In this document: positions 23,619 to 31,213 of the stretch, piece after piece | Numbering within the stretch: position 1 is the stretch's first letter | Layout of the letters: each line of letters begins with the position of its first letter | Assembly: GCF_010671925.1 (NCBI RefSeq) | Contig: NZ_JAAHIH010000004.1 | Coordinates: 1,137,234 to 1,201,233, forward strand | Direction of reading: 5' to 3' | Source: Moorena sp. SIOASIH | Lineage (GTDB): Bacteria > Cyanobacteriota > Cyanobacteriia > Cyanobacteriales > Coleofasciculaceae | DNA: 64,000 nt | Notes under the pieces: generated by a model | The model's database searches: none | What the model was told of the DNA's origin: nothing | What the model saw: only the letters and a program-made list of their open reading frames with translations | Made by a program: the position numbers and the translations under genes

Positions 23619-24596
23619 ATGACCAATCCAAGAGCCGATTACGATAATCCCTGGAAAGAAGCGCTTTCCATCTATTTTGAATCCTTCATGGCATTCTTTT
23701 TTCCCGAGATTGACCGTAACATTGACTGGGAAAGAGGCTATGAATTTCTTGATACAGAATTCCAACAGGTGGCTCGAGATGCAGAAATTGGCAGCAGGGA
23801 AGCCGATAAACTGGTCAAAGTTTGGCGACAAGACGGTGAAGAAACGTGGGTACTGATTCATGTGGAAGTACAGAGTCAGGCTCAGTCAGTCTTTGCCGAA
23901 AGGATGTACGTCTACAACTATCGCATCTTTGATATGTATCGACGGAAGGTAGTCAGTTTAGCTGTTCTCGCTGATGATGAAGAGTCTTGGCGACCAAGTG
24001 AATACAATTACGAGATTTGGGGTTGTCGAGTTTTATTGCAGTTTCCAGTAGCTAAGCTGTTAGATTATCAGCTGTCTAAACTAGAACAAAGCACTAATCC
24101 TTTTGCCGTGATTGTGGCTGCACATCGCACCACTCAGCAAACTGTTCAAAATCCCCAGGAACGGTATCAGGGCAAATTAACCATTGCCAAGAGTCTTTAT
24201 CAACGAGGGTATAGTAGACAAGATATCCTAGAATTATTCCGGCTCATCGACTGGATGATGACATTACCGGATAGCTTTCAGATTGGGTTTAAACAGCAAG
24301 TCAGACGTTTTGAGGAAGAAAGCACAATGCCATATGTTACCAGTATAGAGCGCCTTGCTCGTAAAGAGGGGATAGAAGAAGGCATTCTCCAAACTAGTCG
24401 AGAGAGTGTTTTGGAAGTGCTTCAGGTACGATTTGAGGATGTGCCAAGGGAGTTGATTGAGAAAATTAACCAGATTGAGTCGGTCTCTGTCTTGAAAACC
24501 TTGCTTCGACAAGGAATTACTATTGCTTCTGTTGAAGAGTTTCAGGGTTGCCTTGACCAATTGCTATCTCTTGAGCAGGAACAGGAGGAACGTTGA
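23619..24596 (+). CDS. Rpn/PD-(D/E)XK nuclease family transposase-like protein
   Basis: A 325-residue protein of the cyanobacterial Rpn-like family. The N-terminal nuclease-like domain has YDNPWKEALSIYFESFMAFF, LDTEFQQVARDAEIGSREAD and the catalytic-type WVLIHVEVQSQAQSVFAERM (ExQ core in HVEVQ). The C-terminal part is helical and acidic (RLARKEGIEEGILQTSRESV). Rpn proteins promote RecA-independent recombination in E. coli, and many are lone, abundant, possibly mobile genes. This copy looks complete. Single gene with repeats on both sides. Confidence 0.8.
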   Translation: MTNPRADYDNPWKEALSIYFESFMAFFFPEIDRNIDWERGYEFLDTEFQQVARDAEIGSREADKLVKVWRQDGEETWVLIHVEVQSQAQSVFAERMYVYNYRIFDMYRRKVVSLAVLADDEESWRPSEYNYEIWGCRVLLQFPVAKLLDYQLSKLEQSTNPFAVIVAAHRTTQQTVQNPQERYQGKLTIAKSLYQRGYSRQDILELFRLIDWMMTLPDSFQIGFKQQVRRFEEESTMPYVTSIERLARKEGIEEGILQTSRESVLEVLQVRFEDVPRELIEKINQIESVSVLKTLLRQGITIASVEEFQGCLDQLLSLEQEQEER

Positions 24597-24599
24597 ATA

Positions 24600-24900
24600 G
24601 TGGTTATAGCATTTGTATCTGGGTTGTCAACACACTAATTCCCGAAAAAGGCAAGAGGCAAAAGGCAAAAGGAACCCACCCCTAACCCCTCCCAGGAGGG
24701 GAAACAGATCCGGAGTTTTATTGGACAGTAAAAAAATACCATACAGGTTTACATCTCATTTATAAAAACGCTTATATAGCAGTTCTCAAATAGATGAGGT
24801 ACGCAAGTTTAGGATTTTATAAAACAGCGGATCTGGGAATAGGGACAAAACCCTGTCTACCTTATTACTATGATAACTGCTGTAGATTCGGAAGTTTAAA
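24600..24900. repeat. CCCCTCCC palindrome and TATAGC-family repeat (24776-24891)
   Basis: ACCCCTCCCAGGAGGGG-type block (24668-24702), then TATAGCAGTTCTCAAATAGA with TGAGGTACGC and the matching right end CTACCTTATTACTATGATAA with CTGCTGTA. No gene is seen. Confidence 0.6.
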
Positions 24901-24959
24901 GGGGGAGAGGGAGCTTCCAAAAGAACCGCTTTGGGAACGCACATGTTGAAAATCATACC

Positions 24960-25276
24960 CTGATTCAGCAACGCCTTACCACCTGCTGCTTAACTCGTCC
25001 TGACGTTAAATAGATTTGTTGTTGTTTAGTAAATGTTTGCTTGAGCAATTCTCGAATAATTTGAAACCAGAATTATTTGATTTCAAAAATTTGTAATGAC
25101 AAAAATGTCTGTATTTTTTTACGTCTTGAATTAAATTTAATAGGTAAAGGTAGCGGTGCAGCGCGGTCTTGAGGGTTTCCCCCATGAGCGACTGCACCAA
25201 GACATGACTCGGCAATTTTTTCGAGTTTGACATTTGTAGTATCTTGTATAATAATGACTACAAGGTAAAAAAACAA
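24960..25276 (-). pseudogene. IS4-type transposase, 5' remnant
   Basis: Minus strand from 25276: LVVIIIQDTTNVKLEKIAES, then PLPIKFNSRRKKIQTFLSLQ, then after an in-frame TAA, FWFQIIRELLKQTFTKQQQI with YLT. This is the N-terminal part of a cyanobacterial IS4-type transposase. A GATGCAG palindrome (25155-25197) is inserted in frame between the first two blocks. The catalytic region is absent. The sequence TTGTCACCCCTTCAG at 25427-25441 (CTGAAGGGGTGACAA on the minus strand) stands where the terminal inverted repeat should be. It resembles the ends of the MITEs at 39310 and 45084. Confidence 0.65.
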
Positions 25277-25426
25277 AAACTAAGATTCAGAAAGTAGATT
25301 TTTTAGATGTTTTTGATATAATTATGGGATCATTCTCAATTGGTAGATCGTATTGACAAATTATGACCTATCTTTTTTGAGCATAATTCGCTCAATTAAA
25401 TAGATATCATGGGTTACAGGTCGCTT

Positions 25427-25441
25427 GTCACCCCTTCAGGT
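25427..25441. mobile_element. Probable terminal inverted repeat of the IS4-type remnant
   Basis: On the minus strand CTGAAGGGGTGACAAGCG; the MITE ends read CTCAGGGGGTGACAAGCG. The shared GGGGTGACAAGCG suggests that this remnant is related to the parent of those MITEs. Confidence 0.5.
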
Positions 25442-25480
25442 TCTCAATACCAAGCAAGAAATAGATTAAGAGAATAATTT

Positions 25481-26482
25481 ATGCGTCTTTCTAGTACAGA
25501 TATTCGGTATTTTTTAGATGAAGGCTTACTTAAAATTATTGGAGACTCTCAACATCCATTTAGTCCAAAAGAACAAATTAGACCTGGTTCAGTTGATATT
25601 CGCATTTCTAATATATTTTGGAAATTTAATAAAAAAAATATTGAACAGTTAGATATTATTGATTTACATCAAGCTAAAGCAATTCTAAATAATCCAGAGC
25701 TAATGTATTTAAAAATTGAATTAAGTGATGGAGAACATCTCGAAATACAACCAGGAGAAATAGTTTTAACTGAAACTTTAGAAAAAATAGAAATGCCACA
25801 TTGTCTCTCTGGAGCATTAAAGGGGAGAAGTAGTTTTGCAAGATTAGGTATTTCTATACATTGCACAGGAGATTATATTAATCCTGGATATCAGGGGTAT
25901 ATGCCATTACAAATTATTAATCATACTCCAATTCCAGTTAAACTATACTCTTATTTAAGTCTAGCTCAGTTAGTATTTTACTTTTTATATTCAAGACCAG
26001 ATATTAATTATCAATCTCTACCTGATACTATTTATAATTCTAAGAGATGTAACACTGAAGGCTTATCTTTATGGTTTCGTGACAAAGAAATAGAAAAGCT
26101 TAGTACAAGAATTAGCGGAGGAAAGTTTAATAAGCATACAGAAGATAAACTTCAATTATTAATATCACAATCAGAAAAAAGATTAATAAAGCAAATAGAG
26201 TCAGAATTCCAAAGAAAAAATATCAAAAAACCAGAGCAAATAGAAAAAGCTTTAGAGTCTTATGAAAATAAGGATATTAGAAGAGACAAAAAAATGAGGT
26301 TTGTATTTTGGGTAATAACTTTAGTTACTGGAGCTTTACTAAGTGTTTTTATTCCTGAATTGATAAAAGTCATATCAAATGGTGACACCCAAAATCCTGA
26401 ATTTTGGGTGTATTTAATATCTTTGGCATTTTGTATATTCATTCTTTGGATAACATTTGATTACAAATATATAGGATTTTAA
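25481..26482 (+). CDS. Membrane-anchored dCTP deaminase-like protein lacking the catalytic Glu
   Basis: A 333-residue protein. Residues 1-195 match the dCTP deaminase/dUTPase fold: MRLSSTDIRYFLDEGLLKII, IRPGSVDIRISNIFWKFN, GALKGRSSFARLGI and GDYINPGYQGYMPLQIINHT. The GRSSxAR motif (Ser and Arg of the active site) is present. At the place of the catalytic Glu (LEF or LEL in true enzymes) it has Gln (PLQIINH), and the Ala of the HVTAH motif is Gly (HCTGD). Residues 195-265 are charged, probably coiled coil. The end has two transmembrane helices (FWVITLVTGALLSVFIPELI; VYLISLAFCIFILWITF). It may be an inactive nucleotide sensor or a defence protein; this is inference. The gene is AT-rich and lies alone between IS remnants and repeats. 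Confidence 0.8.
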   Translation: MRLSSTDIRYFLDEGLLKIIGDSQHPFSPKEQIRPGSVDIRISNIFWKFNKKNIEQLDIIDLHQAKAILNNPELMYLKIELSDGEHLEIQPGEIVLTETLEKIEMPHCLSGALKGRSSFARLGISIHCTGDYINPGYQGYMPLQIINHTPIPVKLYSYLSLAQLVFYFLYSRPDINYQSLPDTIYNSKRCNTEGLSLWFRDKEIEKLSTRISGGKFNKHTEDKLQLLISQSEKRLIKQIESEFQRKNIKKPEQIEKALESYENKDIRRDKKMRFVFWVITLVTGALLSVFIPELIKVISNGDTQNPEFWVYLISLAFCIFILWITFDYKYIGF

Positions 26483-26684
26483 TATAACTAAATTAATGAT
26501 GAATTGAAGATGAATTGAATATCACAATCAACTTAAATCTCACCTGGAGGGGCGACAAGCGCCCCTCCAGAATTTTTATGTTATATTGGCCTCAATTATT
26601 CTCCCTGATTCCCTATTCCCTACTCCCTACTCCCTACTCCCTGCTCCCTGTTCCCTGTTCCCTGTTCCCTGTTCCCTTTGCTAT
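26483..26684. repeat. Hairpin and STRR spacer
   Basis: CTGGAGGGGCGACAAGCGCC with CCTCCAGAATTTTT forms a GGAGGGGCG/CGCCCCTCC hairpin followed by a T-run (26545-26580), a likely terminator for the upstream gene. TACTCCC and TTCCCTG heptamers follow. Confidence 0.6.
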
Positions 26685-26792
26685 ATGGACAATGATATCG
26701 TTTTGTTTCTAGCTACTGTTGGTCTACTCATCCTGTATCTAGTATTTTCTGCTCTAACTGAGATGGGTACCAAGTTTCCTTGGAAGAAATAG
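26685..26792 (+). CDS. Putative 35-residue single-span membrane peptide
   Basis: MDNDIVLFLATVGLLILYLV, then FSALTEMGTKFPWKK. One clear hydrophobic helix with an acidic N-terminus and a basic C-terminus, as in small thylakoid subunits, but it matches none that I can name (PsbM, PetN and PsaM were considered). It stands directly after a heptamer array with no obvious ribosome binding site. The non-repetitive, well-formed helix supports a real gene; evidence is otherwise thin. Confidence 0.4.
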   Translation: MDNDIVLFLATVGLLILYLVFSALTEMGTKFPWKK

Positions 26793-27016
26793 TTGATGGG
26801 TTTTCCCAAGTGGTATAGGAAATAATGTGGGGATCCCTTGTGGTGTAAGAACCCCAGGAGCAACGAAATGGCAAGAGGTGTACCCAGTCTGACAGCAGAG
26901 AGCTATAGCGGTTGGCGTCTAGGTTAAGTATAATACCTAATTCTCACTGCTGACTACTGACTACTGACGACTGGTTGTTATTGTTTGTTCTGGTAATTAG
27001 GGTGGGTTGCAAACCG
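26793..27016. other. Spacer without a recognised gene
   Basis: Contains CTGACTACTGACTACTGACG heptamer-like sequence (26950-26975) and ATAGCGGTT/AACCGCTATA palindrome ends (26912 and 27012), probably a degenerate TATAGC-family repeat. Confidence 0.4.
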
Positions 27017-27970
27017 CTATACGTTATAGCTTCTCGTTTGGGAGTACCAAACAAAATGGCCTCCCATCCAGGAACGCAATCCATTAATATAGTCTTTGAG
27101 ACTAGCATCTTCGGCTTCACCGAATGAGGGAAGATGAGACTCTAAGTTAAGAAATGCTTTCATCTCAGCATTGCACATTTGAACCGCTTGTTGAACAGCA
27201 TCTTGGAAAGAGAGGTTATACTCTTGCTGGAGCACCAATACTATATTGTGAGGATTGCCCTCATCCAATTCTCTATTGACTCCAAGTATGTCATTTGTCC
27301 AACCGACATAGTTGCTTGCCATCACGGCCATATTTTGGACATAAATATGTCTCAAGAATTTAGCATTGGTTGGAATATCCTTAGAAATCCAAGTTAAATC
27401 CAAGCAGGGATATATGACCAAAGGATAAGGACGTAATTTTACATAGGTAGACAAATCTGGAGTAATATTCTCCAAGCGATTGGTTGCTTCCCATATATAT
27501 CCTTGGAGTTGCTGGTCTACATCATGAACAAAACGCTCAACCCATTCTTTACTTGTTTTTTGAATTAAGCGTTGGCGAATATCTTGTAAAGCTTGAACAA
27601 AATTATTGTCTTGTTGAGTGACCTCAGCACCGTTTAGAACATCCATCAACTGATTATTCATGGCAGATAATTCATTGGGATTGTTCCCTAAATCTGAAGA
27701 ATCACAGACATCATCATAAGTGAAAACCCACATTGTCCAGTCACTCATTAGATAAAGATCATCAGCAGAGGCATCAGGATTAGTATACCCAACGTACCAA
27801 GCTGCTTTCACAGAGCGCAAACCTTGGTACTCTTTTCCTCCCTTTGGAATCAGCCCAAATTTTTTTACCCATTGCAAGGTATGTTTCTCAGCCAACTCAG
27901 TATGCTTATTGATTGCTACGTCTATTGGACAATAAAATTCGGGAATGTCTGAACGTCGAATTCGATCCAT
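27017..27970 (-). CDS. Class I terpene (probably sesquiterpene) synthase
   Basis: A 317-residue bacterial terpene cyclase from ATG 27970. The aspartate-rich motif is FTYDDVCDSSD (about residues 83-93, DDxxD). The NSE motif reads NDILGVNRE (about 225-233), with Gly where Ser is usual. The closing RSYNV corresponds to the conserved Arg-Tyr near the C-terminus. Such enzymes cyclise farnesyl (or geranyl) diphosphate with three Mg ions; length fits sesquiterpene synthases, but the product cannot be told. There is no geosmin-type double domain and no methyltransferase, so geosmin and 2-methylisoborneol are unlikely. It lies 31 bases downstream of an EF-hand gene on the same strand, most likely in one operon. 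Confidence 0.9.
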   Translation of the reverse strand: MDRIRRSDIPEFYCPIDVAINKHTELAEKHTLQWVKKFGLIPKGGKEYQGLRSVKAAWYVGYTNPDASADDLYLMSDWTMWVFTYDDVCDSSDLGNNPNELSAMNNQLMDVLNGAEVTQQDNNFVQALQDIRQRLIQKTSKEWVERFVHDVDQQLQGYIWEATNRLENITPDLSTYVKLRPYPLVIYPCLDLTWISKDIPTNAKFLRHIYVQNMAVMASNYVGWTNDILGVNRELDEGNPHNIVLVLQQEYNLSFQDAVQQAVQMCNAEMKAFLNLESHLPSFGEAEDASLKDYINGLRSWMGGHFVWYSQTRSYNV

Positions 27971-28001
27971 GGAACATACCTCAGATTAATACCGTAAAAA
28001 T

Positions 28002-28541
28002 TTAATAGGAACCCCAAAAGTAATTTCCAGGAGATTTTGGGTTATCACTGCGGAAAAATTCATCTATCAAGGTGAAAAGCTCTTCCTTAGAGATATGTCC
28101 ATCACTATTCAAATCCAGTTGGCCAAAATTTTCTCTTGCCCAACTAGCATCAACGCCATAGGCACTGACCAAATCTACATACTCTTGCTGACTAATTTCT
28201 CCATTTTCATCCTCATCAAGTAAATCAAACAGGACATCACATTGCAAGTGAATAAGCGCTTCATAGGCATCTGATTTAATCAGATTGTCGTAATACTTAA
28301 ACCATTCCTCAAGGGTGATTTCTGCATCGCTGTTTTGATCAGCCAAACTCAAGTTGTTCCACAGGGACAACAAGATTGAACGCAGATAGGCATATTGCAA
28401 AGAATTAGGTTTTAGCCTTCGTAAAGTAGCCAGTTTATTCAAAACCAGACGAAAATCTTCTTCGTTGATAGTTCCACCTGAATCGGCATCGATATTGTTG
28501 AATAATGTTGTTAATTTCCTTTGTTGTAATGCGGTTAACAT
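28002..28541 (-). CDS. EF-hand calcium-binding protein (calerythrin-like)
   Basis: A 179-residue soluble protein with four EF-hand loops: DADSGGTINEED (about 18-29), DQNSDAEITLEE (about 70-81), DEDENGEISQQE (about 111-122) and DLNSDGHISKEE (about 145-156). All four keep the acidic residues at loop positions 1, 3 and 12, except that loop details vary at positions 5 and 6. It has the length and layout of calerythrin/sarcoplasmic calcium-binding proteins. No signal peptide. The terpene synthase starts 31 bases after its stop, which suggests a calcium-linked role with the cyclase; that link is inference from gene order only. Confidence 0.85.
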   Translation of the reverse strand: MLTALQQRKLTTLFNNIDADSGGTINEEDFRLVLNKLATLRRLKPNSLQYAYLRSILLSLWNNLSLADQNSDAEITLEEWFKYYDNLIKSDAYEALIHLQCDVLFDLLDEDENGEISQQEYVDLVSAYGVDASWARENFGQLDLNSDGHISKEELFTLIDEFFRSDNPKSPGNYFWGSY

Positions 28542-28983
<442 letters not shown>

Positions 28984-29084
28984 GGAGACGAAACCTTAGA
29001 ATAAAGAAGCCTTAATTAATAAGTTTTAACCCTTCTGCTCATAGCCTGCCCCCTTTAAAGGCTTCTTTATTCTTACGGTAACTT
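28984..29084. mobile_element. Hairpin element (copy 2)
   Basis: Arms GGAGACGAAACCTTAGAATA and TATTCTTACGGTAACTT. The stem AATAAAGAAGCC pairs with GGCTTCTTTATT. Compared with the nested copy at 7304-7450 both arms changed together (AGGAGCC/GGCTCCT there, AGAAGCC/GGCTTCT here), so pairing is conserved. Confidence 0.65.
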
Positions 29085-29332
29085 CTAGGGACGGCTTTTT
29101 TTGAAATTAAGACTTGACGGTTTTCTCGCATCGTGTTAAGATTAAAACCTAAGTAAAAAAACAATTAATGTTCTAGATAAACATGATATTAAAATAAGTA
29201 GATGATGTAAAAAATAAGCTAATATATCAGCTTATTGTATAATCAAATTCTTAGATTTGGATATCTACGAAAACATAATATCAATAAAAAGTTTATCTAA
29301 CTTGTTAACTAGATTAGGTACGGTGGGGTTTG
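29085..29332. other. AT-rich spacer between two hairpin elements
   Basis: I see no gene or named repeat. The two flanking hairpin elements are inverted relative to each other, so the segment could be the interior of a larger decayed element. Confidence 0.35.
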
Positions 29333-29530
29333 AAGTTACCGTAATCAGAGGGTCGCCTTTATATTTTTAGGGTTATGCAGAATAGGGTACAAGGTTTTGT
29401 ACTAAGGCGACCCTGTCTTGATGCAGTCGCTCATGGGGGAAACCACCCCAGTTGCTCATGGGGGGAACCCCCAAGACCGCACTGGCTCCCCAAGACCGCG
29501 CTGCATCGCTCTGATAAGGTTTCGTTTCCG
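29333..29530. mobile_element. Hairpin element (copy 3, inverted) split by a GATGCAG repeat
   Basis: Arms AAGTTACCGTAATCAGAGGG and CTCTGATAAGGTTTCGTTTC, with the stem AGGGTCGCCTT paired to AAGGCGACCCT. A GATGCAG palindrome (29420-29507) interrupts one arm. The stem sequence differs completely from copies 1 and 2, yet still pairs. Confidence 0.65.
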
Positions 29531-29660
29531 GCACACCGAAACCTGGGTCATAGACCAAGTACGCTTGGGTCGAATCGACCTCTATTTTTTCTGGCTCCGG
29601 CAAGGGATAACAAGTCACCTCGTAGAAGCAAGAATCCCCGTCCTTCCAGGGCGGGGAGTG

Positions 29661-30788
29661 TCAAGTTCCTAAACTTCCTCGCTTGTTCTGTTCCCGCTCG
29701 ATTGCTTCAAACAAAGCACGAAAATTCCCTTCTCCAAAGCCCTTGGCCTGAAAGCGGCGCTCAATGATTTCAAAAAAGAAAGTAGGCTTGCCAAAAATGG
29801 GCTGGGTGAAGGTTTGAAGTAACAAAGCTTGGGGAAACTCTTGCTGCCAATCTACTAAAATTTCTCTGGTAGCAATTTCTTCCCATTCTGCTGTTGCTAA
29901 AGGTAAATTAGAGCCCCCTGGTCTTTGCCGCAACTGGCTGTAGTAGCTGGAAGGAACTTCAATAAACGGCAAACCTCGACAACGGAGTTGAGCGATCGCT
30001 TCTACTATATTGCTAGTTCTAAGAGCAATATGCTGGATTCCTGGTCCACCATTGAAATCTAGAAATTCCTGAATCTGGGAATTAGCAGAAGTTGGTTCAT
30101 TGATGGGCAACTGCACCTCACCAGTGGGATGAACCATGACCTGAGAGTATAAACCAGACTGTTGTGTCTTAATAGAAAATATTTGTTGTGGGCAAAATCC
30201 CAGCACTTGTTGATACCAATTTACTGCCCGCTCTAAATCACCAGCAGCTACATTAAGCACCACATGATCAATGGTGGTGAACATGGTCTGAGGATGGTAA
30301 TTTCCCTGGTTTTCCTCTGTACTGAGGGAGGGTAGCTTACCATAAGCAGTTTTTGTGATCCAGTTTAACTGAGCAGGGAAAAAGGATTGGTCACAGATGC
30401 CATCCCGCTCCAGGAGGGTATGAACCAGAGAACCCCACGAGGGGATTTTACTCCACTTTAGCCGTCCCTGTCTTTGCAATTGCTCCTGAGGTGGTTGTAC
30501 CACTTGGTTTCCTTGAGCGGACGCATTCTCAATCACTGCTTCCAGGTCTTCTACTAGAAAAGCTACGTCAGCCACCCCAGGAGGATGTAGACGCAAAAAC
30601 TCAGCAATAGGACTTGCTGATGTCAGAGCTGAAGAGATAACAAACGTGATTGAGCCACTTTTGACAACTTCCGTGTAGGTATGGTGACTACTGCCACTAG
30701 CGACCCGTTGAAAGCCAATAGTCTGGACTAACCAATCAGAAAAAACTGTAGCATCTCTAACATAGAAATGAACATGATCAATTTTCAT
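29661..30788 (-). CDS. hppD: 4-Hydroxyphenylpyruvate dioxygenase family enzyme
   Basis: A 375-residue two-domain vicinal-oxygen-chelate protein. The N-terminal half starts MKIDHVHFYVRDATVFSDWL; the C-terminal half carries the iron ligands: His in TIDHVVLNVAAGDLE, His in GGPGIQHIALRTSN and Glu in TFFFEIIERR near the end. HPPD turns 4-hydroxyphenylpyruvate into homogentisate, the precursor of tocopherol and plastoquinone in phototrophs. Hydroxymandelate synthase is built alike and cannot be excluded without key-residue comparison. The last residues (EREQNKRGSLGT) overlap a repeat edge. ATG 30797 is an alternative start three codons up. No linked pathway genes. Confidence 0.8.
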   Translation of the reverse strand: MKIDHVHFYVRDATVFSDWLVQTIGFQRVASGSSHHTYTEVVKSGSITFVISSALTSASPIAEFLRLHPPGVADVAFLVEDLEAVIENASAQGNQVVQPPQEQLQRQGRLKWSKIPSWGSLVHTLLERDGICDQSFFPAQLNWITKTAYGKLPSLSTEENQGNYHPQTMFTTIDHVVLNVAAGDLERAVNWYQQVLGFCPQQIFSIKTQQSGLYSQVMVHPTGEVQLPINEPTSANSQIQEFLDFNGGPGIQHIALRTSNIVEAIAQLRCRGLPFIEVPSSYYSQLRQRPGGSNLPLATAEWEEIATREILVDWQQEFPQALLLQTFTQPIFGKPTFFFEIIERRFQAKGFGEGNFRALFEAIEREQNKRGSLGT

Positions 30789-30797
30789 GATTGACAT

Positions 30798-31213
30798 CTA
30801 GTTAAAGAGCTTGTACTGTTTTTAATTTTGCTATTTTTGGAAAATTATACCAATTTGCCGTCAAATCTATAGCATTTTCCAGGGAACAGGGAACAGGGAG
30901 CAGGGAACAGCGGATCTGGGAACAGGGAACAGAGGATTACAGACATTTTACATATCTAAGTGCGTAAGTCCTAGCATTTTCAGATGATCTGACTTTTCTG
31001 ACTTCCCCCACTCCCCACACCTCCCACACCTCCCACACTCCCCTCTCTTTCCCGATTCCCGATTCCCGATTCCCGATTCCCGATTCCCGATTCTAAATTC
31101 CCGATTCCCGATTCCCGATTCCCAACTCCCGACTCCCGACTCCCGACTCCCGACTCCCGATTCTAAATTCTAAATTCTAAATTCTAAATTCGCGCATTCC
31201 CGATTCCCGACCA
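30798..31213. repeat. STRR-rich spacer
   Basis: GGGAACA heptamers (30880-30935), CTCCCACAC nonamers, long GATTCCC/GACTCCC arrays (31050-31205) and ATTCTAA heptamers (31158-31190). No gene is seen. Confidence 0.8.

Noticed and set aside
27017..27970. Geosmin or 2-methylisoborneol synthase
   Set aside because: Single-domain length and no geranyl diphosphate methyltransferase neighbour; the motifs only support a general class I terpene cyclase.
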